NCBI GenBank assembly: GCA_902729315.2
Contig: LR746278.1
Span: forward strand, 250,501 to 314,500
Direction: 5' to 3'
Origin: Spirodela intermedia
Lineage: Eukaryota; Streptophyta; Magnoliopsida; Alismatales; Araceae
DNA length: 64,000 nucleotides
Positions within the stretch are counted from its first letter, which is position 1. Every line of letters starts with the position of its first letter. Below the pieces are notes generated by a model. It was not told the DNA's origin. It worked only from the letters and a program-made list of their open reading frames with translations, and ran no database searches. Both the position numbers and the translations under genes were made by a program. This document shows, piece after piece, positions 48,578-59,469 of this stretch.

Positions 48578-50221
48578 ATGGAGTACGGCGGCGGCGGCGG
48601 CGGCGGGTGGGTCCGCGGTCGGTGCCTCGGGCGCGGCTCCACGGCCGCAGTTCACTTGGCCTCCTCCCCCACCGGCGCCGGCGAGGGGCGGAGCTTCGCC
48701 GTGAAGTCGGCGGAGGCGGCCCGCGCGGCACCGCTGAGGAAGGAGTGCGAGATCTTGTCGTCTCTGTGCAACCCCCACGTGGTGTCCTGCTTCGGCTCCG
48801 GCGTGACCGCGGAGGCCGACGGGCGGGTGCTGTACAATCTCTTCCTTGAGTACGTCCCCGGCGGCAGCCTGGCCGAGCTCGCCAAGCGGCGCGGCGGCCT
48901 CGACGAGCGGACCATAAGCGGGTACACGCGCGGGATCCTCAGCGGCCTCTCCTACCTCCACTCGGCGGGAATCGTCCACTGCGATCTCAAGGGCCACAAC
49001 GTCCTCGTCGTCGGCGCCGGTGACGAGGAGGACGACGGCGGGGTCAAGCTGGCTGACTTCGGCTGTGCCAGGCGCGACTCCGCGTGCGGCCACCAACCAG
49101 GGGTCGTCGCCGGAACGCCGCTGTTCATGGCGCCGGAGGTGGCCCGGGGGGAGGATCAGGGCCCGGAGGCCGACATGTGGGCCCTCGGCTGCACAGTGAT
49201 CGAGATGGCCACCGGGCGGCCGCCGTGGCCCGATGTCGCCGACCCGATCGCCGCCATCCACCGGATCGCCTTCTCCGCCGACGCGCCGGAGCTGCCGGGC
49301 CACCTCTCCGACGGCGCCAGGGACTTCCTCGGGAAGTGCCTCGACAGGGATCCCCGGAAGCGATTGTCAGCGGCGGAACTGCTGGATCACCCCTTCGTCC
49401 GCTGCGGCAAGGCGTCCCTCTCCTCGGCGAGCATCTCTTACCATGCGAAGAGGAAGAATTCTCCCAAGAGCACTCTCGATCAGGACCTCTGGGAATCGTG
49501 GGGATCGGAGGACGAAGAGCCCGAGCACCACTCGGCGGAGTCCATCGCGGAACGCCTCCGACGACGTCTGGGGGGCGTCGGCGTCTCGCCGACTCAAGCG
49601 GCCGAGGAGACCTGGGAGGAGGAGAACTCCTGGGTTACCGTCAGGAACGGCGTCGCGGTGTCCCCATCCGACGACCGGTCATCAACTATCCCTTCGTGTT
49701 CGGAGGAGACAGCCGGCGGTGCCATCGGCGGAGCCGCAGGCGGCGCCGTTGGCTCCCCACCGTTTGATTTCGACGGGGTTGACCCGGTTCTTTCATTCAC
49801 GGCCCCACTGGTCGCCGGGGGGGACGACCTTGATGATGATCACCACCATTTTAATGAACACGGAGATCCCTCCGGTGCTTACGATTACAGCCTTTCGATA
49901 TGCCGTCAGGGCGTCCATCTCCACCGCCCTCTATGGCGGCCCGAAAGGGTCTCCAACGGCGGCAGGTGGCCGGCCGTTCTCCGCGTCGTGTGGCTGATTG
50001 CTGATGCCTCCCCTTCGTCAACCCCTGGAATCCGACCCCCCCCCCGCCCAACAAAGTCAACGAGCGTGAAAACAGTGGAACGGGACAATCGGCGAAGTTC
50101 GGTGGCACAAATTAATGAACCCGAATTCATCCGAATTAATAAGACGTCGCTAAGTAACTCGCCAATTAGGTCCAGTTGTTTGCCGGCCGGTCGGACTCCG
50201 TACATCGAACTCAATGGCTAG
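48578..50221 (+). CDS. MAPKKK (MEKK subfamily, MAPKKK17/18-like), copy 1, 547 codons
   Basis: This is a cytosolic or nuclear Ser/Thr kinase that would phosphorylate MAPKKs; the closest plant clade (MAPKKK15-18) acts in ABA and drought signalling. It is one GC-rich exon from ATG 48578. The kinase domain covers about residues 12-277: glycine loop LGRGSTAAVHLA, catalytic Lys in FAVKSAE, RKECEIL, HCDLKGHNVLV, LADFGCAR, and the MEKK signature GTPLFMAPEV. A regulatory tail follows (SPKSTLDQDLWESW, ETWEEENSWVTVRN). Up to about 49656 it is nearly identical to copy 2 at 51846-53186. Beyond that the tail is unrelated and low in complexity (GGAIGGAAGGAVG and a poly-C run), and runs to a TAG at 50219-50221. 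That unusual end may be a rearranged 3' region, and the true stop or splicing is uncertain. Confidence 0.88.
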   Translation: MEYGGGGGGGWVRGRCLGRGSTAAVHLASSPTGAGEGRSFAVKSAEAARAAPLRKECEILSSLCNPHVVSCFGSGVTAEADGRVLYNLFLEYVPGGSLAELAKRRGGLDERTISGYTRGILSGLSYLHSAGIVHCDLKGHNVLVVGAGDEEDDGGVKLADFGCARRDSACGHQPGVVAGTPLFMAPEVARGEDQGPEADMWALGCTVIEMATGRPPWPDVADPIAAIHRIAFSADAPELPGHLSDGARDFLGKCLDRDPRKRLSAAELLDHPFVRCGKASLSSASISYHAKRKNSPKSTLDQDLWESWGSEDEEPEHHSAESIAERLRRRLGGVGVSPTQAAEETWEEENSWVTVRNGVAVSPSDDRSSTIPSCSEETAGGAIGGAAGGAVGSPPFDFDGVDPVLSFTAPLVAGGDDLDDDHHHFNEHGDPSGAYDYSLSICRQGVHLHRPLWRPERVSNGGRWPAVLRVVWLIADASPSSTPGIRPPPRPTKSTSVKTVERDNRRSSVAQINEPEFIRINKTSLSNSPIRSSCLPAGRTPYIELNG

Positions 50222-51713
50222 AAGGGCGAGGAGGGAGAGGACGGGGGAGGGGACCCCCGCCCCCCTCCCGCGGGTCGTCTCGGTCACGACGTTGACCCGC
50301 AGCCACACGCCGCCGCCGACATAGAGCCTCACCGACGACGACCGACGGAGACGCCCGCACGCGGTAGATGGACAGGCGGAAGCCGGCGGCACGTTGTATT
50401 TAAGTGGTAGTGGTTATGACAGGTGGCGGACCATCCTTCTCGAGATACGGCTTCTGTCTTCCCCTCCACCGATCTCGTCCCTTCCTCACGTGCGGGAGGC
50501 CCCGCGCCGTTGATGGAGCGGACGGACGGCCGCCGCGGGCCTGGGGGCGGCGATGGGTCGGTTTTGCCACGTGCCGAATGGTTGGCCCTCCACTAAACAA
50601 GACGGCAGCCGCCAGAGACAGAGCTGGGTTTGGGGCGGGGCGATAGGCACCACCGACGACGGCGTTTATTGCCTCGCGAATTTAAGCCGTTCATTGGATT
50701 GCCAAAATTGCCTCAGCTGTGTGGGCCCTGAAAAGATGACGTGGCGCTATGACGCCATCCCAGATCCCGAGCTGCCTTTACACGGAAGTTAACACAGCTG
50801 AGCCTGGTTTTTTTTTCCCATTCTTAGAGAACAATCTTTCCTGGGCCACCGGTTGCTGATGTCAGCGCCAGCCGCCACAGCCTCGAATAAGGAATGGTTT
50901 GACTTCTGAACGGCTTAACTAAAAGGCCAACAAACAGTTGAAGAGCTAGAGAGAAAGAGGAGGAGAGGGGGAGGGGTCACGGCCTGCTGCTGGAGCGAGA
51001 TGGGTACTCCGTATGCGGTCATCTCCTCTCTCTCTCTCTCTCTAGAATATATGGACCGTGAAGAATTCGACGTACAAAATTGTCGGTTTTGGTCACCGCG
51101 GAAAGGCATCCACTTTCGACGTTCATTCACTCGCTGCGCCAGTTGGCCCGCCAATTAATTCCACGAGGGAAGGGGGGGGGGGTATCTCGACAGATCCAGC
51201 TTCAACCGGCGTTGTTGCCACTCCACTCTGGGATATCTATCCAGCTATTAAAAGAACGAACGGGGATCAACTCGTGAAGTCTTGCTGTTGCCCACTTCGA
51301 CCTTAGATCAGGCTCCCCGCTCCAAATGTCAACGCCGTAGATGTTTTGGGTTAGACGACTCTTGTAAAGTCAACCTATGCAATACCAATTAGCGCGCGAC
51401 TTGTTCGGTCTCCCCACCCCCCCCCCCACACTCCCTTTCCCCCCCGAGGCACGCGCACAGCAACTGCGACAAGATGGCGTGCACGGGATTTGACCCGGTG
51501 GGGAGGACCGTCGCCATAGCCGACCTCTTCCGGCTCCGTTAACGACTCGAACCTTTCGTTGATTACTTTCTCTCTATGACAAGTGGGAATCCGCGGGGGG
51601 CAGCTGACCTATACCCCGTACCGCCTCTCCCAACCAAGAAGCCAACTACTTCGCCGAACTGCCGGCGGGTCACCTGCCGAGCTTATCCATCCCCTCGGAC
51701 GCCGGTGGGCTGA

Positions 51714-51749
<36 letters not shown>

Positions 51750-51845
51750 AGGTGAGAAGACCCGGTCTGTCTCCGCTGGTCAACGCTCTAACCAACGTCG
51801 GAGGAGACGATGACAGCAGAAATTAAGAACTAATCTGCGATCAGA
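50222..51845. other. Spacer between convergent MAPKKK genes
   Basis: These 1.6 kb contain no recognised gene. There is a (CT)n tract at about 51024-51044, another at 51717-51745, and G or C homopolymers near 51171-51182 and 51418-51427. The 3' UTRs of both kinase genes should lie at its edges. Confidence 0.55.
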
Positions 51846-53186
51846 TTATAAATCTTGTAGTTTGAATTCATCATTGGTAGAAAATTGTGTACAGGAATTG
51901 CTCAAACTGCTAGCTTCGTCAATTAACAGAAGCCAGTCGCCGAAGAGCGAAGACCCCTCCGTCGTCGCCGCCGCCGGCATGTGCCCCTCGTCGCTGACGG
52001 CACAGGCTTGTCCGTCTTCCGGGAGTGTGCCCCTTTTCGTGGGCAGCTCGTCGTAGGAATCCGATGGGGCGAAGCCCCTTCCGGCGCCCTGGGCGCTGTT
52101 CCTGACGGTAACCCAGGAGTTCTCCTCCTCCTCCCAGGTCTCCTCGGCCGCTTGAGTCGGCGAAACGCCGACGCCCGACAGCCGTCCGAGGCGTTCCGCG
52201 ATGGACTCCGGAGACGGGTACACCGGCGACTGGTACTCCGGCTCTTCGTCCTCTGATCTCCACGATTCCCAGAGGTCCTGATCGAGAACGCTCTTGGGAG
52301 AATTCTTCCTCTTCGCATGATAGGAGATGCTCGCCGGGGGGAGGGACGCCTTGTCGCAGCGGACGAAGGGGTGATCCAGCAGTTCCGCCGCTGACAATCG
52401 CTTCCGGGGATCCCTGTCGAGGCACTTCCCTAGGAAGTCCCTGGCGCCGTCGGAGAGGTGGCTCGGGAGCTCTGGCGCGTCGGCGGAGAAGGCGATCCGG
52501 TGGATGGCGGCGATCGGGTCGGCGACATCGAGCCACGGCGGCTGCCCGGTGGCCATCTCGATCACTGTGCAGCCGAGGGCCCACACGTCGGCCTCCGGTC
52601 CCTGCTCCACCCCCCGGGCCACCTCCGGCGCCATGAACAGCGGCGTTCCGGCGACGACCCCCGGTTGGTGGCCGCACGCGGAGTCGCGCCTGGCACAGCC
52701 GAAGTCGGCCAGCTTGACCCCGCCGTCGTCGTCCTCCTCCTCACCGGCGCCGACGACGAGGACGTTGTGGCCCTTGAGATCGCAGTGGACGATTCCCGCC
52801 GAGTGGAGGTAGGCGAGGCCGCTGAGGATCCCGCGCGTGTACCCGCTTATGGTCCGCTCGTCGAGGCCGCCGCGCCGCTTGGCGAGCTCGGCCAGGCTGC
52901 CGCCGGGGACGTACTCGAGGAAGAGATTGTACAGCACCCGCCCGTCGGCCTCCGCGGTCACGCCGGAGCCGAAGCAGGACACCACGTGGGGGCTGCACAG
53001 GGACGACAAGATCTCGCACTCCTTCCTCAGCGGCGCCGCGCGGGCCGCCTCCGCCGACTTCACGGCGAAGCTCCGCCCCTCGCCGGCGCCAGCGCCGGTG
53101 GGGGAGGAAGCCAAGTGAACTGCGGCCGTGGAGCCGCGCCCGAGGCACCGACCGCGGACCCACCCGCCGCTGCCGCCACACTCCAT
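51846..53186 (-). CDS. MAPKKK (MEKK subfamily, MAPKKK17/18-like), copy 2, 446 aa
   Basis: This is the paralogue of copy 1, transcribed towards it. A single exon starts at ATG 53186 (MECGGSGGWVRG) and ends at 51846. All kinase motifs are intact: GRGSTAAVHLA, FAVKSAE, HCDLKGHNVLV, LADFGCAR, GTPLFMAPEV and RDPRKRLSAAELLDHPF. The tail includes ETWEEEENSWVTVRN and continues with a more usual, acidic C terminus (FGDWLLLIDEASSLSNS). Compared with copy 1, the kinase domain differs at only about a dozen residues, for example GQPPWLD for GRPPWPD. Its full tail makes it the better candidate for the ancestral form. A TATATATC on the minus strand near 53303-53310 and an ACGTGG core near 53385-53390 lie upstream. 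Confidence 0.92.
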   Translation of the reverse strand: MECGGSGGWVRGRCLGRGSTAAVHLASSPTGAGAGEGRSFAVKSAEAARAAPLRKECEILSSLCSPHVVSCFGSGVTAEADGRVLYNLFLEYVPGGSLAELAKRRGGLDERTISGYTRGILSGLAYLHSAGIVHCDLKGHNVLVVGAGEEEDDDGGVKLADFGCARRDSACGHQPGVVAGTPLFMAPEVARGVEQGPEADVWALGCTVIEMATGQPPWLDVADPIAAIHRIAFSADAPELPSHLSDGARDFLGKCLDRDPRKRLSAAELLDHPFVRCDKASLPPASISYHAKRKNSPKSVLDQDLWESWRSEDEEPEYQSPVYPSPESIAERLGRLSGVGVSPTQAAEETWEEEENSWVTVRNSAQGAGRGFAPSDSYDELPTKRGTLPEDGQACAVSDEGHMPAAATTEGSSLFGDWLLLIDEASSLSNSCTQFSTNDEFKLQDL

Positions 53187-55094
53187 AGCCAGAAGATGAA
53201 GAACACAGAGGAGATGAGAGAGAGGGAGAGAGTAGAGGAGAGGACAGCTGGGGGTTGTTGTGAGTCTGGTTAGCGCGGATTTGGGGCTCCCCCTTGGGGC
53301 GAGATATATACATCCGCTCTACGACGGCGACGGGACAGGGGGAGTCGGAACGCGCGAAGCCGCGACGACGCCTGTGCTGTCTCTACGTGGGGCCTTGAAG
53401 AACGTTGACCGCTCTCCTGGATACAGTGCCCCTCGTGCCATAAAAAGGAAGTACAGAGAGAGAGAGAGAGAGGGAGAGGAGGGGCCGGTGGGCGTTGACG
53501 AGCCTGTGGGGGCGGCCTCGGAGGAGTCGGAGAGGCGCGCTACCCACCTACTAAATGCGGATCGTCGAACGAAGACATCAACCCCTCCTACCTTCCTTTC
53601 TCCCTCCTCTCCAGGTAGTTGGCGGTGCATCAGTAAGGTTTGCTCTGATCTTGTCCCCCCCCCCCCTCCGTAATAACCCCCATCAAGTCAATGCTCATGA
53701 TCTCTGCAGTACCCAAAACTCCGCATATATGCCGGCCGGCTCCTACAATTAAAGATTAAAGTTGCCGACGAAATAAATTAATACCTGACATATCCTTCCA
53801 TTCGGCCAGCCGGATACCCGATCCCGTCAATGGCAGCCCCCCGTTCTTCTTTTCTCGGAGACTTTCTTCTTTAATGCGGCGGTCAAATCTAATAAATCGG
53901 ATGCTTATCTAGATATCTCACACTAACGATATCAGATAATATTTTATTTTTATATTTTTCCCCGAATCACGCGTCAAAAAGTCCTCTTAATGCCGTATTT
54001 AATTCTAAAAGCAAGTAATAAATACGGATGATAACCGATATACCGTCCAGAACCGGTCGACGACCCCTCGATTGCGGATCTCTGTCGCCATTTTGCCTCT
54101 GGTTTGATGCACTTTTACTTGTATATATTTATGGCTTGATTTTAGTGATTTTCTCTCAGCTCGAGTGGTGCGTTGACTTCTGAACTAATCAGCAACTTTT
54201 ATCGTTTATTTTTTGTCATCTGGCGCGATCAGCACGGCGTTTGATGCTTGAACTCGAGTTTTGATCGCTGGTTTCTGGCTGGCGTACGATAAAAAAGAAG
54301 AAGAAGATGGCATTTACCTTGATATATTAAATTGGAGATCCCGAAAAGCCGTAGGGGGCGTAATCATTTAAATGAATTAATTAATAGATTATTGTGCGTA
54401 CTCCCCGTTCGTTCCGAAGGGAGCGTTCCCCCGAGGGACACGAGGGCCGCCCAGTGAGCAGCACGTGGCTGGATGCAGATCATCCAGTTCCCTGGAGAGG
54501 GATCCGATCCCCATCTTTTCAACGTGCATCTCACGTGTCCTTTTCTCATTGGCCGAGAAGACCGAGGTCTGCGAAGGGAGTTTTCTTCACCACGTGACGA
54601 ATTTCACCGCCACCTGTTAGTCTCTTCAGACACCACCTACACAGACCGACCATCAGTGAATTGAGAGAGAGAGAGAGAGAGAAGGAGAGAGAGAAAGAGA
54701 GAGAGACGCACGTGTTTGTTGGCCAGCGTGAGCGGATGGGAGGACGCTTCGGACATCCCCTAGGTTTGTTGGGAGGGCGGCTCAACAAACCAACTGTAGC
54801 AGTCAAAAACTTACATGTGCGGCGGCTGGTTGGTACTAGTGCCCATGGGCTGAGGACGCACGTGTGGACGCAGCCGATTCGGTCATAGTTGTCTGTATGA
54901 CGTCGGGGAGAGAGAGAGAGTAAACAAGAAAAGCGTGGAAATCGTTGAAAGAAGGGTTTTCACTGTACTTTGAAGTATGCAGCTGATCAAAGACTCCCAC
55001 GAGTTGGACCAATTGTCTGAGTCCGGCAGCCGGCGGCGGATTGACTGCAACTGGCCGTTGACATTCTGGTCGTCCTCTCGGCAACACAGAGGCC
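53187..55094. other. Intergenic region between MAPKKK copy 2 and BAP31-like gene
   Basis: These 1.9 kb contain the promoter of copy 2 (left part) and the 3' flank of the BAP31-like gene (right part). (GA)n tracts occur at about 53455-53476 and 54663-54707. The middle (53750-54380) is AT-rich. No gene was seen. Confidence 0.6.
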
Positions 55095-57307
55095 CTACGA
55101 CCGCTTCTTGGCAGCCGCCGCAGTCTCCGGCTTCGTCAGCTGGGCCGCTAATTCCGATTCCAGTTCGGCGATCTTGGCCTTCAACCGGGCCACATCCTGG
55201 TCTCCGCTCTCCTCCTTCCTGCTGCGCTTCCTCGCCGCCTCCTCCCCCTTTCTCAGAACACGCAGCTCCCTGATGTAGTGATGCATCCGGTCGATTATCA
55301 GCGCGAGGAAGAGAGAAAATCCTGCGAAGAATGTTAACCGATCATACGCATGAAGATCGCAAAGTACTGATCCTATGATTAAAAATGACCGTTCATCTTC
55401 TAGCAAGGTTTCCTGTAATCTGCATCGAACATAATACGCATGTATTTTTCGTATACTTTTCCGAACACTGTCGTGTTCTTGGTCCTGATCGTGCCCGGAC
55501 GATCCAGATTCCCGGTCTGATTCCACAGATTATGACCGGAGGCTTGGAAAATTGAAGAGGAGGGAAGTAATAGGCATGAAGATGCTCCGTCATAAGAGGA
55601 CGAGAACAGAGGCATACAGATGAAGAAAAAAGAGCAAGCTTAGGATATAATATATCGATCAAAGGGGGAGCGAATGAACAGTCATTTAATCAGATTCATC
55701 GGGTTCTCTGAGTTCTACTGAAAATCAAGATGATGGGTTCCAAGCGGAATATATATCAAAAGTATCGAAGAGAGACAGATTTGGCTGTTTCTGTAGAATG
55801 TTGCTATACCGATCCTTGGTTCGATGGTAGTTTAACTTATTGAAAATGACGGCGTTAAATCCAATGTGAAAGGGATATTTAATTTACTCGTGCCAGATCA
55901 ACTAATATTCACTATTTTCTGTTCTCTGTGACAAGTAGGGTAGGCAACAGTATTGCTTGGGCTCCATAAATCTTGTAATACAAGTGCTTTTACTTCAAGT
56001 TGAGATCAGTGGGGTTACTGTACATTGCCTGGGTGGGAGTTGAGAGGTGGAAGGGAACATTTAGGTTGTGCCGATGGAAACGTAAACCTCATGCCCTACA
56101 GTCTAATGTATGCCTCAGACTAGGAGCCTGTACGTCGAACACAGGAAACCAGAATAGTTGATACAGTTCATGAGGAAAGTATTAAAAGACAATGAGACTA
56201 CTCCCAGCTGAGGAAGACCGAGTCAGTACGCACACGGGGTTGAAGAAGAAACGGTAACAGAGAGTTCCCAGAATCCACTTCCTGATGGTCCACTATTTTA
56301 TATCTGCGTCTAATCAAGATCCTGTTCATAAGGTCAGCAGCAAAGACGGGGCTGGAATATTTTATCACGGACAAGATGAAGGGTGGCACTGGAAAATATC
56401 CTTCGAGAGGTGTGACAAAATGATGGGCTATGCCCCGAGAAGAGGCCACAGTGGAAGGATCTTCCACCGGCAGTACCCAATCGTGCCGACTTCACCCTCG
56501 AGAATAAAATAAATCCAAAATTGATTTGATCACAATTTTATATGAACCGAACTTGACCGGAACAAATTCATCACTCCCACAGAAGCCATATATATATATA
56601 TATATATATGATCCATGGAATTCATTTAGAAGGACCATTTGCATCACTTTCGAGACGATCATCATTTTATCTGGGAATTATGCATACCTAGCATAATGGT
56701 GCGAATTGGTTGTGCAGAAATCGTCCTACTGGAGAAACAATACAAGCCTGGATACCCACGAAACTGTTGGAGGCAGATAAATTGTCGGAGAATGGTTTTG
56801 GGAATGTTCGGGGATTAGTAAGAGGAAAAAATGGATACCAGGCTCAATCCATGATACGATATCTATACAGAGGCCCCTCCAAACTGCCACAGGCAAGATC
56901 ATAGGCACCGATCAAAACACAACGATCACCGGCAGATTCGGGCACGCTTGCAGAACCTCGGATAGAGAGGGAGATCGATTGCAACGAAATATCAGGGAGA
57001 AGGTAACAGGCATACCCATTAGGGAGGCCTCGAGGAGGTGCCTCATCCAAAGCACCTGATCAGTAGGGTTGAGCCCGACGAACCCTTCCTCCCCCCTCGC
57101 GCGGCTGTGGATCTTCTCCATGCTGTAAAGGCTGGACACGAAGACGATGAACACGGTGGGGGCGATTGTCCGGACGGCGACGGGCCCCCGACCTCGCTTA
57201 ATCTTGTCGAGACCGAGTAGCACGAACCTCCGCAGCGGAGTCCTTACCAGGAGGAGCACCACCAGCCCCGCCTCCGCCCCCACCACCGAGAACAGAAGCT
57301 CTATCAT
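55095..57307 (-). CDS. BAP31/BAP29-like ER membrane protein, short form, 2 exons, 172 aa
   Basis: BAP31 proteins are multi-span ER membrane proteins that act in export and quality control of other membrane proteins. Exon 1 (57016-57307) and exon 2 (55095-55321) join in phase 1 to 173 codons. Exon 1 gives MIELLFSVVGAEAG, TPLRRFVLLGLDKIKRGRGP, a second hydrophobic helix, and NPTDQVLWMRHLLEASLM. Exon 2 continues GFSLFLALIIDRMHHYIREL, the third helix and loop typical of the family, then a short coiled-coil (ARLKAKIAELESELAAQL). The protein ends KKRS, a KKxx ER-retrieval signal. Plant relatives are usually longer in the coiled-coil region, so this is a compact version. The 1.7-kb intron holds a (TA)n tract at about 56588-56609 and nothing else recognised. 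A (GGA)n run lies 18 bases before the ATG. Confidence 0.9.
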
Positions 57308-57324
57308 CTTCTCCTTCCTCTCCT

Positions 57325-57365
57325 CTCCTCCTCCTCCTCCTCCTCCTCCTCCTCCTCCTCCTCCC
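57325..57365. repeat. (TCC)n trinucleotide repeat in BAP31-like 5' leader
   Basis: About 13 units of TCC (GGA on the gene strand) lie directly upstream of the BAP31-like ATG at 57307, so probably in its 5' UTR. Confidence 0.9.
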
Positions 57366-58177
57366 TCCGCACAGATTGAGAAACGAAGGGAATGGAAGAG
57401 GCCGAACAAGGGAAAGGCTGTAGAGATACCTGGAGTGACGGGCGAGGGAGAAGGGATTAACGTGAGACCCCCAAACTATAAACACTTACAAAAAAATATT
57501 CATGTAAACATATTGCATATATACCTTGAATCTGGGACGTACCATGAGAGGATTAAATCCACGTAGTCGGATAATTTTACTGAAAAGAGAGATAGAGGGG
57601 GCCGGAGAGCAATTGATTTGTGTAGTGGGAATTATTTTAAATTATTATTTGTCGAAATGTACCCGTCCATCAGAGGACGGACACAGTGCTGGGGGGCGGC
57701 CGGAGTCGGTGAATCCTTCCCGAGGGTTCTCCGCCGCCATCGCTGTTCCCTTGGAGGCGTTGATTGCCCTCGCACTCGGCGAGCTCGCCGGAGGGCGCTG
57801 CGTCTGGAGTTCACCGGCGGCGGAATCTGCCTCATCCTCGCTGGAATTCCTCCCCGTATTTTGCTGAGTGAGGTGCTGATCAGTCGCCAATTTGGGGACC
57901 GACAGGGAGTTCACACCCTCGCCGGAGTTTCTCTCTCTCTCGTTCTGTCTCTCAGTCTATGTATGGAACTATTGCTGAAGCAGGCTGATCGCTCGTGCAG
58001 TGTGGCTGTCCTCTCCACCGGGAACGGCCGCAGGGAAGGCTAAGAAGGGGCGAAAAGCGCGGAAGGGAAAGGGGGTGTGGCCACCAGATAATCAATCCCT
58101 GATCCTTGCGCGTCAGGACAGCAGATTACATTGGGAGGGGCCAATCGGAATCCCTTTGAGTGGAGGTTCCCTCAATC
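57366..58177. other. Intergenic region of divergent BAP31-like and unknown-protein genes
   Basis: About 810 bases hold the upstream regions of both neighbouring genes. A CT-rich stretch occurs near 57930-57955. No coding sequence was recognised. Confidence 0.5.
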
Positions 58178-59469
58178 ATGCCGTCGGGTGCCAAGAAAAG
58201 GAAGGCCGCCAAGCGCAAGAAGGAACACGAGGAGCAGCTGAGGACGGGCGTTGTCTCCCCCACCACCGGTCTTCCCCATAATTTACCAGGTGATCAGTGT
58301 GCTCAGGGTGTGAGGAACCCCACCCGAACTTTTCCCTTTTTCTCTGACCACCCCCAGCTCATCGGCATGCGTACACGCCATGCCAAGCTAGATAGATCCT
58401 ACGCTTATTCTCTTCTCTATGGATGCATCTGAGGTCCACCCCTCCCCCCTTCCCCCCATCCTCTCTCTCTCTCTCTCTCTCCCTCCCTTTTTCTTTTTCA
58501 GATAATTAGTCCATACCGCTGATATCGTCTTCGTTCGGTGTGATCATGAAGGGAATGGTGAGATGGAGGAGGAGGAAGAGGACCTGGCGAGTCAGGAGGG
58601 CAAGGGAAGCGAGAGCAGCAGCGAATTGCCCTCTCCGATAGCGCGGGACGCCGTCGACGGCCACCGGCGCCATCTAGCAGGTGAGACGGAGGAGCTGGTC
58701 AAGTCCAGTGGAGAGGAGACGATTGAGGAGAAGGAAAGCGCAGTGAACGGCGAGAAGGAGCGGACGGGCGAGTTTTCATCCCCTCAGAATGCCGTGGATG
58801 AGTCCGCTGATCAGCCTGGGGAGGAGATCCCGTTAGCTGCAGTGGATGTCAAGATTGATGATACTCCTCCCGCTTCGCCTCCTTCTGGTCGGATTTCCCT
58901 AAAATCTACGGGAATCCGTGTTTCTAATCTCGAACCTGTAAATGTCGAACATAATCCCCAGAAGGAGTCGCCATCCGAGAGCATCCCCATCCAATGTAAG
59001 CAGTCGGAGCAGGTCGATGCAGGAGATCCTGTTGAGCAGCCTGCTCCTTTCTCCGAAGGGGTGGTTCAAGCTGGTTCTGCGCCAGTGGAGAGGCTCAAGG
59101 TAGAAGAGAGTGCCGCAGAGGAGGCTCCACCCCCGTCCCATAAGCATGAAGAGGAGATGCCTCTTTCAAGTGCCGCCGTTGAAGAGCCAGGTTTCAGCGT
59201 TGAGAGCCACCCCCGAGAAGGCAGCCCTGAAACCGCAAGAACCACCGAGGTCTGATTCGGTGCAACAACTGTCCACATTCTTACATCAAAAAAATTTAAA
59301 TTTTTGCGCTGTCTGTCTTTATCTTGAAAAGCATTATATCTAGAATTCTGAGCCTTCCAAGAAAACATAGGTCGGCCAGACCACGCAACTGGAGCGGCGG
59401 ACGTCATGGATGAGCTGCTGCGGGCTCTTCGATGCTGTCACTAGAGGAAACAGAGAGACATCAGGTTAG
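58178..59469 (+). CDS. Plant protein of unknown function with C-terminal TSW-CCGLFD motif, 3 exons, 302 aa
   Basis: I do not know the function. Exons 58178-58289, 58552-59249 and 59371-59469 join in phase to 303 codons. The N terminus MPSGAKKRKAAKRKKEHEEQ is strongly basic. The middle is acidic, Ser/Pro/Glu-rich and probably disordered (MEEEEEDLASQEGKG and similar). The last exon encodes ERRTSWMSCCGLFDAVTRG before the TAG. As I recall, plant proteins with the same layout (MPSGAKKRK start, long acidic middle, SW-CCGLFD end) are annotated as uncharacterised. The Cys-Cys next to hydrophobic residues could be lipidated, which is inference. If exon 2 is not spliced at 59249, the frame stops at 59255 and the motif is lost. 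The family-like ending makes the splice the better choice. Confidence 0.75.

Larger units (their letters stand above)
48578..53186. repeat. Inverted repeat made by the two MAPKKK genes
   Basis: The arms are about 48578-49656 (plus) and 52107-53186 (minus). They carry the first 1.08 kb of each kinase coding region and differ by few substitutions and short indels. The spacer is about 2.45 kb. Promoters and 3' ends are not part of the arms. Confidence 0.85.

Noticed and set aside
55393-55662. Frames extending BAP31-like exon 2 upstream
   Set aside because: They are intron retention frames. The acceptor at 55322-55323 joins exon 1 in phase and restores the family sequence.
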